Positions 32,480-43,105 of a DNA stretch of 64,000 nucleotides are shown in pieces. The stretch is from Pseudoips prasinana (taxonomy: Eukaryota > Arthropoda > Insecta > Lepidoptera > Nolidae). Position 1 is the stretch's first letter; every line of letters starts with the position of its first letter. The stretch is from assembly GCA_951640165.1 (NCBI GenBank), contig OX621254.1:24030001-24094000 (forward strand), in the 5' to 3' direction. The position numbers and the translations under genes were made by a program. The notes under the pieces were generated by a model. It did not search any database, was not told the DNA's origin, and saw only the letters and a program-made list of their open reading frames with translations.

Positions 32480-32755
32480 AAAAACCGCTTTCAAGTCGCC
32501 ATCTGCAGGTAAGGTGCCCAAAAACCTAGCCACGCTACCTCTTTGGATCGCAAGGCTTATGCGTTGGCCGAGGTACGTGCCAGCTCTTTGATCACCAGAA
32601 TGCTCTACAAGTCGTCTGGACAACTCCTTGACAAAGGACCGCGTTTCTGGGCCCCAGGGACCCACTGTTTCGACCCCAAACGAAATAAACATATAGTCAT
32701 CACCTATGGCATCATATTTACTCCGTTTGGAGTTATCAGCCTCCACTGTAGTACC
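32480..32755 (-). pseudogene. retrotransposon protein C-terminal fragment (unit 2)
   Basis: Counterpart of 16730-17010; here the frame stays open to encode LGQRISLAIQRGSVARFLGT then LPADG. Same protein family as 7876. Confidence 0.65.
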
Positions 32756-33419
32756 GCCCGATCGCGAACTTAAAAAACAAACTAAGAAATAAAGTAAGTA
32801 GGTATATATGATTGCATAAATATTGCGTTAGCAAAAATGAGATTAAAGATCAGTATAATCAATATCTTATGTAGAGAAAAATAGTCATTTTGTATTATAT
32901 TTAAATTTACATCAAAATAAAAATGTACCAAATCCTTTACGAATAAATTGTCGAAGGAGAAAAGTCATCATCATTCTATCTACTTTCAAGAACTATATGC
33001 ATGTTAAAGTTATCTATATCCTTTAAAAATCTTTATTCTAAATTGTGTAATTTCACACATTTTATTATTATACTTTTGTCTAAAGAATACTATAGGTAAC
33101 CAGTTTCTTAGCAGGGGTTTTGAAATTTTTACTGGCAACCCCGACTATTCTTAGCCAAGTGTATTTCAATTTAAACCCTTACGGCAAAAGTTGTCCATAT
33201 CTGTAAACGTAGTGATTAGATTCTTTCTGCTTATCTGGCCCACTGTGGTAGTGCGCGTAGTTATATATTCTCTTTTTAGTACTGCGTACCAAGTAAATAT
33301 TTTCAGAAGAGAATACGTGTCGTGGATTGTGTATTCACTTTGAAATTATTAAATTAATCACTAGAGACTACATTGACTTGGATTAAAATTACGTGTAAAG
33401 TAACATCGCTTGTGAAGTT

Positions 33420-34367
33420 ATGGAATTGAAACACGAAATTGTACAGGAACGTGTATTTAGGGCGGACTTTTATATTGACTTTAGTAGAGCAAATATTACA
33501 GAGGCAAGGAGTGCCGATTACTACTTGAAAGGTGAAGCAATCTCACTTCAGTTCCTGACGAAGCTGGTGGTTCAGCCGGGCAGTGTTAAGCATTACTCAG
33601 TGTACATAAAGTTCTGTAAGCGGCGCTCTGATGATATCCTCAACTATATTTTCAATTCAAACATTAGCGGCGGCATCGGCGGCATGTTGCCTACGCGGAT
33701 ATTATACAATGACAACGTAAATAATAATACAGCGACGGCTACCCGCGACTGGCAACTCTATTGCACTTTGCCAAGTATTCGTCCCTGGAGATTAACTTTC
33801 ACTGGGGAGATAGAAGAGAGCCGGGTCTCACCGATGTTGGTGATACCTAAAAACCCGACTGTTGTGAAGAATAATGTGAAGGCGGTGTGTCCACCTTCAA
33901 CACCCATTACGTTCGTGGCGCTGTACGATGACGATGTGCTGACGGACTTCGAGCTGCGCGGCGCCAACGGCGGTGTCCGCGTGCACCGCGCCGCGCTCGC
34001 CGCCGCCAGCCCCGTGCTGCGCCGCATGCTGGAGGGAGACTGGCGCGAGGCTGCGCAAGGCCATGTCGACCTGCCCGACGTCTCGCTGGCCACCCTGCAG
34101 CACTTCAAGGACTACGTATACAAGAACTCGATGCCTGCCTCTGGTGCTGAGCACTTGCTACTACTGGCGTCGCGCTACATGATGACCGACCTGGAACAGC
34201 AGTGTGTGCATCGCCTGCTGAATAATGTCTCCGGCGCGAACGCGGTCGATCTTATCGAGTTTGCGACTAAGCATAAGATGACGGCTCTGTTAATAGATTT
34301 GCTCGAGCGGGTCGAGGTTGGCAAGCTCAAGGTGCAAGCAATTCGCAATAATAACAAATCCAAATAA
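33420..34367 (+). CDS. BTB/POZ domain protein, copy 2 (MATH-BTB-like)
   Basis: 315 residues, single exon, with the same domain plan as copy 1: an N-terminal region of unknown fold (possibly MATH-like) and a BTB domain at about residues 174-290 followed by helices. It differs from copy 1 at only six residues: N5H, the Cys-to-Ser change in TLPC, F-to-L in PWRF, T-to-P in KNTT, A-to-V in TFAA and T-to-N in LLNT. No stop or frameshift, so both young copies look functional. About 1.7 kb of upstream sequence is shared with copy 1, so its promoter was copied as well. Role as a Cul3 adaptor is inferred from family resemblance only. Confidence 0.85.
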   Translation: MELKHEIVQERVFRADFYIDFSRANITEARSADYYLKGEAISLQFLTKLVVQPGSVKHYSVYIKFCKRRSDDILNYIFNSNISGGIGGMLPTRILYNDNVNNNTATATRDWQLYCTLPSIRPWRLTFTGEIEESRVSPMLVIPKNPTVVKNNVKAVCPPSTPITFVALYDDDVLTDFELRGANGGVRVHRAALAAASPVLRRMLEGDWREAAQGHVDLPDVSLATLQHFKDYVYKNSMPASGAEHLLLLASRYMMTDLEQQCVHRLLNNVSGANAVDLIEFATKHKMTALLIDLLERVEVGKLKVQAIRNNNKSK

Positions 34368-34565
34368 TAAAACATTAAATTTTTTGGTATGTAGGTGTCT
34401 ATTATCTTAATAAGAAAAATAAATGTAATTGGGTTTTATTGTCAATTAGTTACTCAGAATTATACTTAAGAAATGCCTACTTGTTTATAACTTAGTTGTG
34501 CATTTTGCAGCTTACATACCGTGAAAATTTCGCGCTAACAAACATGTTCCGACTGTTTACAAGCA

Positions 34566-34789
34566 CTTTTTTAAAGTCTACTTGAATAAAAACCTTTTTT
34601 ATTTATTGATTTAATAAAAAACCAATGTAGTCTGTCTTAGCCGCTGCGCCACATATGCAGTCAAATATATAGGTATACTGCAAGGCACGCAGTGTTTTGG
34701 GTCCTACTTTGCTGATTTTGTATATAAATGTTTATATTCCATGGAGATACGTGGATGGACGTATTAAGACTCGCACGATAGGGGCTATG
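34566..34789. other. right flank of unit 2
   Basis: AT-rich, with part of SINE-B at about 34628-34665 (GTCTTAGCCGCTGCGCCACA on +). No gene recognised. Confidence 0.5.
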
Positions 34790-35883
34790 TCTTCTTACCC
34801 TCAATATATCTAAAATGGCCTACATTTGCTTTCACAAAACCGCTACGTCAGCATCTCCCGCTAACCTAAAGCTAATGGTTCACACATGTACATCCGGAAA
34901 TCAGTTCATTTCAGTCTACAGGTTGCACCTTTCCTACTTTTAAGCGTCTAACAAACCTGAGGTATTTAGGGGTTATCTTGGATTTAAAACTTTCCTTCAA
35001 GGAGCATGTTGTGGTCACGTCTGCAAAATCAGAAAACTTACTTATACAATGAAACAACAACGCGACGTGGCTCCCGCAAGCTTACTGAGGACAATATACA
35101 TCACACTTGGTTTTTTTTTTTTTTTACACATCAGCATTTATGAATATTTAAGTAGAAATTATATAGAGATAATGGATGTCAAACTTTTGAGAGTAATAAT
35201 TACGTCATTTCATTATAATAATAAGCTACTAGTATGTCAATATATATAAAATAATAATAATAATTCTACAGTAGTCATTAAATAACAGTCAAAACAATTC
35301 ATAATTTATCAGTTAAAAAATCATTTATATTATAATACGCCTTATTGCCTAATACCTTTTTTAATTTATTTTTAAATGAAATGACACTCATATCCCTATA
35401 GTATTTCGGTAATTTATTGTATAATTTTGGCCAGCCTGTATTGGAGTAGATATTGTATTCTTGCCTGGGGAGGCATTTGTTCGATCCATATGATCGCGTT
35501 GGAACGAGCTCAACGCGCCGTATTCAAAATGATGCTAAGGAAGCCCTTTAGGTACCCAACCACCAAATTGGTCAGCGAATCCAGTGTTCTCAGCATCAGA
35601 CGGCTGTTTGTACGAAAAATAACTCATTTGTGTCATAAAGAATTACTTGCAACCAATAAATATGAGGAGATGGTTAGGAAAAGTGTCTTTAGCCTCCAAA
35701 TGTCTCGGTCAAAACAGTGTTCGCACGAAGATACTGCGCCTACCTAAATCCATTCATTTATAACAAAGATATCGAAGCCCTACTGAAAATAATAATTTAG
35801 CTAATTCCCTTATATTGCTATAAAATAACGGACTCTACTGGTGTTGTGGATTGGATTTTATGATCGCAAATGTTGTATCAATT

Positions 35884-35885
<2 letters not shown>
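34790..35885 (+). pseudogene. CR1-like LINE-C, interrupted
   Basis: Two coding pieces: 34790-35107 (KMAYICFHKTATSASPANLK, then TYTMKQQRDVAPASLLRTIY) and 35437-35750 (YCILAWGGICS, then ALERAQRAVFKMMLRKPFRY, then SIRRLFVRKITHLCHKELLA). The break at about 35108-35436 is an insertion that begins with a T-run, so a poly(A)-tailed element in reverse. Frameshifts elsewhere. The 3' end (35730-35885) matches 19384-19545. Confidence 0.75.
35108..35436 (-). mobile_element. poly(A)-tailed insertion inside LINE-C
   Basis: Starts with about 16 T at 35111, which on the minus strand is a poly(A) tail; interior is AT-rich and non-coding. The LINE-C frame resumes beyond it. Family not recognised. Confidence 0.55.

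Positions 35886-35887
<2 letters not shown>

Positions 35888-35959
<72 letters not shown>
35888..35959. repeat. (AT)n microsatellite, about 70 bp
   Basis: Uninterrupted alternation of A and T directly after the LINE-C 3' end (TTTAACTATATAT...); in the 19545 copy the same place reads TATATACAACATG. Confidence 0.95.
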
Positions 35960-35961
<2 letters not shown>

Positions 35962-36497
35962 GTATATAATTTAGTATCAAATAATTAATCTTAGGTACTG
36001 AAATCAGTATTCCGGACGTTACAAATACTTTTGTAAAATGTTTATTGTGATAGTGAATGTTATATTACGGTGATATGAAAGTAAGCACATATAGGTACCT
36101 ACATTGATTATTTATTTATTATTATTATTGACTTAGTTTTGTTTGTAGATAACGCTAAAGACGTAAAGTAAAAATACAATCAATGCTCCTGACTAGTGTT
36201 GAAAATGACTAAAGTGACTGAATTAGACTGACTGTCATTCAAAAATTGTCTTCCGTCTTCCGATTGTCTGTCAAAAATGGTAATTTTCAGTCAATTTGAT
36301 TTCAATAATATTTTAGTACCTTTAAAGTTTTTGTCGTAAGATAAAAGTCTACAACTTCTAAATTGAAACAAAAAAGTGGTTTTTATGACTCACTAGCTGT
36401 GCCCGCGACTTCGTTCGCGTGGATGTCGGAACTTAACAATGTATTTTTTAGTGTAAATCGCGGTGGGAGGATAGCGAAAAAATTTTTTTTATTTAAT

Positions 36498-36710
36498 TTA
36501 GTGCTTCTTTATTTTACCTGTGGAACCATCTGCGTACACAAAAACGTTATTGGGGTTATTTACGCTTGAAAGAGCTACGTATAGTTGACCATGGGAAAAG
36601 CATCCAATACTTAGGTCCACCCCCGCAACGGATAATGTCTGGACCTGAGCTTTACTAATCGTCATGGCATAACAGAGACTGACTGGGAATTGCACTCGTT
36701 TGAAAGAGAA
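36498..36710 (-). pseudogene. Helitron helicase, C-terminal motifs V-VI
   Basis: Encodes QFPVSLCYAMTISKAQVQTL, SVAGVDLSIGCFSHGQLYVA, LSSVNNPNNVFVYA. In Pif1-family helicases the first block is usually KAQGQT and the arginine finger is in YVALSR; here G has become V and R has become S, so the ATPase would be dead even if translated. Confidence 0.85.
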
Positions 36711-36989
36711 AGGAAAGTTTTTAGGAATTATAGGTATTCTTGGAATAAAAACAATATCACCGGCGCCGCAACCTGTAAATATTTCAGCTTCGATAATGTT
36801 GCAGATTTGTGAGTTTGAGCCGAGTGCCGTTACAAAGTTTGGGAGGACATAAATTTCTGAGGAGAATTATTGGCACACCAATTTTTAAAACTATTTTGTG
36901 GGCTGAAAGTCCGGGTGTGCTGAGGGAATCCAAAAATTCTACCGCACTACCCGGTAGAATTTTTGGATTCCCTCAGCACACCCGGACTT

Positions 36990-37780
36990 TCAGCCCACAA
37001 AATAGTTGGTGGCGTTATCTTCTTCCATAAATGTATTTATTGAGCTATATTCTCTACTATTACCGGACGCATGACTCAATATTTTGAAATTAATTGCCGC
37101 AGCTTGGTCATTGTGGGGAGTCAAAATAGCTCGCTGACATAGCCAAGAACCGGCTTGATTTCCCATGTTTGTGGTATCTCCGTACACAGAAGAAATTAGC
37201 TCCTGCTGTGATGTAACGTAAGAACAGAGATTACCAATTAAAATAACTTTTCCATCTTCTTGTACGGGGTATGTACCATCGCCTATTTTTAACAATAAAT
37301 TGGAAAACTCCTGTGCATTTTCGAAGCCTCTGACTGATTGGGTTCCTTCCTATACTTATAACTATCATTTGAATAGCCAATAAGGACCTGTTGTGACAAT
37401 TTTCACGTACCCTGTCAGTAATTTGTATATCAGTATTTAGTTGTACTTGTCTCATAAAATCTTCAGCAAACTTGTCATGGTACTTTTGCCATAACTGTTT
37501 AGCGTCCGATAACGCACAAAAGGTCAATAAGATGGCAAACAAATGTCGCAAGCGATGTGGACTATCGCTCACGCATGCTTCCGCTAGAGCGCCATACCAA
37601 TGCTGACCTCCATCTAATAAATGGCGTGCTCGGCAAGCGGCCTGGTATGTGGGATGTTCAATATCATCCACTTTACGGCGCTCAGCAAAAGACGTAGGTC
37701 CCCGCTCTACATGGATCAGACTGTGGGATGAACTCACACGTGAGCACGCCACGTGAACCTGCCCGCCTTCCTCAAGTCAA
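36990..37780 (-). pseudogene. Helitron helicase, central part
   Basis: Two overlapping frames encode HPTYQAACRARHLLDGGQHW then LRHLFAILLTFC (entry to the helicase domain) and IGDGTYPVQEDGKV then LCQRAILTPHNDQAAAINFK (the region before motif V). A frameshift near 37295 separates them. 36890-37010 contains an inverted repeat (AAAAATTCTACCGCACTACC region) that marks an internal insertion or foldback. Confidence 0.75.
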
Positions 37781-37850
37781 TTCCAGCTAACATGAGAGTT
37801 TGAATTTGCGATTTGTTGATGGTTATCGCGACACACACTTTTATAGGGAA

Positions 37851-38060
37851 CTACAGTATTTTAAACTGAAAAGGGAGATCATTTGGCACTAACGGAATAC
37901 GTGACACGAACACTGTTTCTCCCTGGGCGGATCCAGGCATAATAGTAGACTCTATAACACGATGCAAAGTTTTGACTTGAAGCCTCGTGCCGTTGCAAAG
38001 TTTAGGTGGTTTCAAATTCCTCAGAACCATTATAGGTATACCCACACGCAACATACATCG
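37851..38060 (-). pseudogene. Helitron helicase fragment, out of order
   Basis: Encodes [20 protein letters not shown], then GETVFVSRIPLVPNDLPFQF. In the protein this segment normally lies just before the FPVSLCYAMT block, i.e. after the central part, but here it is upstream on the minus strand. So the element is rearranged or a composite of two copies. Confidence 0.75.
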
Positions 38061-40304
38061 CCTATTATGAGCCCTTAGGGGTGGAAATTCCTAAAATGCT
38101 GAAATACATATTTTTTATTTTTAACGGAAAGGCCAAATACCAATTATCATGCTTTTCACTTAAAAAATTATACACTTTTCATACAAACTTACATCCCCTA
38201 TTTTACGCCCTTGGGGTGGAATTTACAAAAATTCTAAAATATTTATTTTTATTTTTAGCTAAACTACTAAATATAAGTTTCAATGCCTTTAACTTCAAAA
38301 AGTGACGGATTTTCGTATAATCTTTCATTCTCTGTTTTACCCCCTTAGGGTTAGTATTTCCAAAAACCCCTTCTTTAGTGAATGCATACGTCATAAAAGT
38401 ACCTACCGGCAAAATTTCAAGTCTCTTACCCTAGCCGTTCAGGCTGTGCGTTGATATGTCAGTCAATCAGTTTCCTCTATTACATAGGTAGGTACATAGA
38501 TTTGTGCTGAGAAAATTATGAGAGACCGGGTTAATTTACTACATTCAAATACATTCAATCGGACAGGCTCAATAAAATTCGAATCGTCTGTACATTCGCG
38601 TTACAAACTTTCGATCGATTGACATTATAATTTAAAATTAAATTATAACAAATCCAACCTTGTACATAATTCAATTTGCCCAAAGAAAACAGAATATTTT
38701 AATAACCAATTTTGGACAACGACATACTTCTAGCCAACCAAGACCTTATTTCGAAACAATTCGGAACATTCAAAGCCCTACGTAACTCATGCAGTTAGCA
38801 AACACGGGCAAATCTTAACACCGCGAGTCAAAAGAAATGCCCAACGTCATCTATCGAAACAAAAATCAACTATCAACCTAGTTCATTCAGAAAAGAGATG
38901 TCATAATATGCACAATGACATCTATCGGACAGTTTAGTTCAACTATAAACGTTAGTTCATCTTGAAGTACCGAAATGCGTGTTATTTTTCTCCATGATTA
39001 CTTTAAAATCTAATATCTTTTGATAGACTGAACCGATTGCAATAAAACAAAAACTAAATGTTACCTCAAGTTACGCTCAATCGTTGTGTATAAAAGTTAT
39101 GTTTGCTTTCGTATATTTTACGTGATACCCGAACATATAAACAGACAAACAGACAAAAATTCTAAAAATGCTGGAAATGGGTTCTATTGGTTGTCCTTTA
39201 ATACCCTGGCTATTTTTTTCGGATTTTCTTTTGATGTACAAAAATGATTTTTTTACAGATTTATTATATGTATAGATATAGATTGTATTATTATTATCCT
39301 TTTACATTTCTAATCATGCGTGCATTTAAGACAAAATGGCAACGTCGCATCGCCTCGCGCATCCACTGTCGTCTTATCCTCTCATGATATACCTAATACA
39401 AAATAAAACGTTGCTTCTAATCTAAACTTTCATATAAATTGGGTACCTAAATAAATAAATAATTTGGTGGTAGTCGAGAATAGACAACAATATTTGAGTC
39501 AAATTGACTGAATTTGACAGTAAATGACCGGTCATTAGGTTTATGACATTGTTACTAGTCATATTCATTTTACATCTCTACTCCTGACTCATGGCAATAC
39601 CGGCGGTGCACACGTCCACTAACTATGGACTGACCGCGAGCTTCGTTGCTTAACCTCGCCGCTTACTTATGGACCGGGGAGAGCATCTAGCTGTGAGCAC
39701 CTTACAAATGCTTAGTTCGACGATGTGGCCCGGAGCCCGAGCTTATCAATATAACTTGAATGTTAGATAAATGTTCTTGTTAATCTAGGCCCCATCGATT
39801 ATTATATTGGGTTGTATCTGACGGGTCCTGACGAAGCCAGATATTTTCATTTCTATTTTGCATTGAACAGTGTGGTGTCGCGACGATTATTTTTGTTGAG
39901 TGTATACAGGTTTTTTGTACATAATAAATAATAAGAAATAACTTCGTTCCATCCGGGTGTCCCTTAACACCTCTCAAGTTTTATATAGTATCTGACGGCT
40001 CTGTTAGCGTTCGTTAATACAAAGAACAGGACAGGGCATCTTTAGTTGTGACATTTTGGTTTTGGCGCGGAAACAAAATTAAGCGACAAACCGGTTGCAA
40101 AATTAAGCGACACGTTATAAGACAAGAGTCCACAACAACCAGACCTTCGTAATTTTATAAAAGCTGAAAGATTTTCTGTGCATGTCCTCTCTACAGGTAA
40201 GAACGAGCTGCGACTATGGGTTATGGTGACTTTGCAAGATAATAAAATAGTAGGTAAGTACCTAAAACTCGTCAAAGTATAAAGCTCAATGTTTAGGTTA
40301 CCGT
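38061..40304. other. Helitron H4 5' region and unassigned DNA
   Basis: 38061-38460 has three units of the Helitron-internal repeat; 38461-39276 is non-coding H4 sequence; 39277-40304 has no recognised gene or repeat beyond two TAAGCGACA motifs at 40080-40110. Confidence 0.5.
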
Positions 40305-40560
40305 GGGAAAAGGGTAAAACGAGACCCTATTACTTAGACTTCGCTGCCTGTCTGTCCGTCTGTCACCAGGCTGTATCTCATGAACCGTGAGAGTAAGACA
40401 GTTGAAATTTTTACAGTTGATGTATTTCTGTTGCCGCTATAACAACAAATACACTAAAAAAACAAAATAAAATAAATATTTAAGGGGGCTTCCATACAAC
40501 AAACGTAAATTTTAATGTTTCTATAGATAATGGTAAGGAACCCTTCGCACAGAATAAAGA
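40305..40560. repeat. interspersed repeat related to 6501-7112
   Basis: Contains TAAAACGAGACCCTATTACT, CTGTCTGTCCGTCTGTCACC, ATCTCATGAACCGTGAGAGT and, near the end, GGAACCCTTCGCACAG. A lepidopteran-type dispersed repeat of unclear class. Confidence 0.6.
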
Positions 40561-40639
40561 GTACTTACCCTTTATTCTCATTGTTTAGCAACATTTCTAA
40601 TTAAGATTTTTAAGTTATTGTACAAAACGTGAAAAAGCA

Positions 40640-42570
40640 GCTTTTGGGCAAAACGGGTAGGGGTAAAACGGGTAGCCGCTTTGCCCCTACTCGCTTTGCC
40701 CAAGAGATTTTTTGTATCGTCGAATTATTTAATTTATTTGAGTTTAGTACATTTAAATACAAAAAATATAAATATATTTAAAGCTTTTGTTGTTTTTAGT
40801 TTACCCCGTCTGGTAACGTGATAACTTCTTATATATTAGCTAGCGTAATATATTTCATCAATAATTTATATTTCATTACATTATGTAGTTCTTTAAAATT
40901 TTATTTATTATAAACCTTTCATTCAATGCTATAATATTTTTGCAGATTGCAGAAGAGGTTAATAAATACAAATGCAAATGAGAACAAGCTTCGTGGGACG
41001 TGTAATGGAAGAAGCCAGAAAAGCGTCGGTCTACGGTGCTGCAAAAAATATGGTATAAATTTATCAACCTTGCGAAGACATTTAAAAAAGGATCAGCGGA
41101 TAAAAAACTCGGCAGGTTTACTACGGTGTTAACTGAGGAGTAAGAAACTGAATTACTAGAATACCTATTTCATATGGATAACCTCTTTTATGGTCTAAGA
41201 AAAACTGATTTTTTATCTCTGGTGTATCTATATGCAGAATCTAATTAAATTCCGCATCCTTTTAAAAAGGAAACTCCAAGAGATCATTGATACACAGCCT
41301 TTGCAAAGAGACATCCTGAGCTTACCTTAAGAAACCCAGAGCCTACCTCAATAGCCTGACCCCGGGGTTTTAATAGACCTCAGGTAAACAATTTTTTTGA
41401 TATTTTAGAAAGTTAATTTGAAGTCCATAAAATAGTTGTCAAACCGCAAGAAAGAAACCGCCAAGAATATTAACAAAAGCTGTAAAAAAACAAGTAGGCA
41501 TTATAGCGAGTACCGAAAGAGGCAAGTTGACAACAATCGTATGTTGCTGCAATGCAGCTGGGTCCTTCATTCCATCGTTCATGATTTTTGCCCGTAAACT
41601 GGTATATGGCAAACAAACCGGCATATATTTAATGATGATGACTTTCTTACTGCATCACTAAACGATAGACTGCTAGCATCAAATGCAAAAAGTTTCTGAT
41701 ATCTTAATCTCAACAAAAAATAATCCACCTATGACCAGAAAAGAAAATAACAAAGAAAATCGACTAAAAGCCTCGAACTCTGACACAAAAACAAAAGCTG
41801 TTAGTGGAAAGAGCAAGAAAAATACAGCGAAAAAAGTATCTGCGATATGTGCCATGAGGTTGGGCGCATGAACAATGTACAAGCTATTCAGGCACTGGAG
41901 CTTACTTTTGTGGTCATTGACAAGAATCGTTGGGCATAGATCACAAAGTAGTGCTTTAATTAACGTTTGTGTTATGGTAAGGTTTCGTTATTTTATCTTT
42001 TTGATATTTTGATACTGTCAATACCTTTTGATTAGATATAAATAGTCACAAAAACTTTCCTTTTTTTTTTAAATGTTGCAGTACTTTATTAAGATTGTTA
42101 ATGTGATTTAGAAGACTGATATCTTATAGTTTTGCTGTAAGCAATATGTGTTGATTCGTTATTAGATAGAATTTGAGCTATATTGGCTGTTGGACAAGCA
42201 AACCTAAATTTTAAATATAAGATGTGATTATGTAGACTGTCTTTTTGAAATATTGTACGAGAATTTTTATTTGTTTTTACCTGTGTTAAGCAATTAAGAA
42301 TAAGATCTCATGATTACCCGCCTTGCCCAGTCTTTACCCGTTGCCCCAAGGGCCATACCCGCTTTGGGCACCCCCTTCGGGCAAAGTGGGTAAAATGACA
42401 GACTGATTTGTTTTTGATTTTTCTAAGTAATTATATAAAAAAGAAGTGTTTTGTATTTTTTATTACAAAATTGAATTAATATTTGTTCTTAATATTCCAA
42501 TAAAACCTGTTCAGATATAAAAATGGCTTATTTTTATTTAGACAAACCTTAAGGTACCCGCTTTGGGCCC
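40640..42570 (+). mobile_element. decayed pogo/Tigger-like DNA transposon
   Basis: Both edges are rich in a GGGCAAAACGGGTA-like motif in either orientation (40648-40712 on the left; 42317-42400 and 42553-42571 on the right), as expected for subterminal transposase-binding repeats. The middle carries transposase remnants (40930-41880). The exact ends are not certain. Confidence 0.65.
40930..41880 (+). pseudogene. pogo/Tigger-like transposase pseudogene
   Basis: Across frames it encodes a psq-type helix-turn-helix end (KKYGINLSTLRRHLKK), YLFHMDNLFYGLRKTDFLSL then VYLYAESN, TAFAKRHPELTLRNPEPTSI, GFNRPQVNNFFDI, then KNKQVGIIASTERGKLTTIV and CCCNAAGSFIPSFMIFARK, the well conserved core before the second catalytic Asp of pogo transposases. 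At least six stops or frameshifts. The C-terminal lysine-rich tail lies at 41683-41871. Confidence 0.8.
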
Positions 42571-42576
42571 TTTGTA

Positions 42577-42890
42577 TGCATTGTTTGTATGTACATTACG
42601 CGGGTTCTCCTACTCCCTCCTCCTTTCTTTAAGTACATACATATTATAGATAAATTGCTGCGTGGTGACGGTGGCGAAAATCAGAATATTATCACACCAT
42701 CTCATCCCGTGGGGGGCGTAGAAGTTGACCCGAAGGAATAACTATCAGCAGCTTCCTTCTGTGTACTATGACCATCTTGCTGCGATGGCCAACCCGTCCA
42801 CCAAGCGTGGTGATTATAGCATATCCCCCGAAGATGATTCTTGGGGGAGGCTTTTGTCCAGCTGTGGACATTATGATGATGATGACCACA
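42577..42890 (+). mobile_element. SINE-C, near full length
   Basis: Order on +: TACATTACGCGGGTTCTCCT, TGCGTGGTGACGGTGG, CATCTCATCCCGTGGGGGGC, ATGGCCAACCCGTCCACCAA, CTTTTGTCCAGCTGTGGACA, then (ATG)n. The last part is the same tail as LINE-A. Confidence 0.75.
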
Positions 42891-42896
42891 ACCTGA

Positions 42897-43105
42897 AATG
42901 TGTGTGTCCCCAGCTTCCTCATTGATATAATCGAAATTCTAAGTATGCCATATTTTAAAGCATAATTGGATCAATTTAAGGTTTCGGTCATAAAATTGGA
43001 GCAATCACAACTTCTTTACCTACTATGATCTGTTGAATGTGTGTAAGCTGGACAAACGTGTATCCAGCTGACACATGCCGTTGGGGCAAAACCAGTGATG
43101 TGAGG
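42897..43105 (+). repeat. unclassified repeat X, copy 1
   Basis: Begins TGTGTGTCCCCAGCTTCCTC and runs to GGCAAAACCAGTGATGT; about 85 percent identical by eye to 45905-46112. Further short echoes (GTGTGAGCTGGAGAAACGTG, GTGTAAGCTGGGGACACGTT) lie at 43210 and 43358. No ends, tail or frame identified. Confidence 0.75.

Larger units (their letters stand above)
28624..34565 (+). repeat. segmental duplication unit 2
   Basis: Direct repeat of 12608-18812. It lacks the LINE-A insertion of unit 1 but has three private insertions (30636-30995, 31091-31162, about 32169-32339). The right border again falls just after GACTGTTTACAAGCA. The units are separated by 9.8 kb. Confidence 0.95.
36393..39276 (-). 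mobile_element. Helitron H4 with decayed helicase region
   Basis: Minus-strand 5' end TCTATACATATAATAAATCT at 39276, 3' end CGCGAACGAAGTCGCGGGCA then CAGCTAG at 36393, T flank. The 2.9-kb interior carries Pif1-type helicase fragments on the same strand (36498-36710, 36990-37780, 37851-38060) and three units of the repeat found in H1-H3. No Rep (HUH nuclease) part was recognised, so it cannot be autonomous now. Confidence 0.75.
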
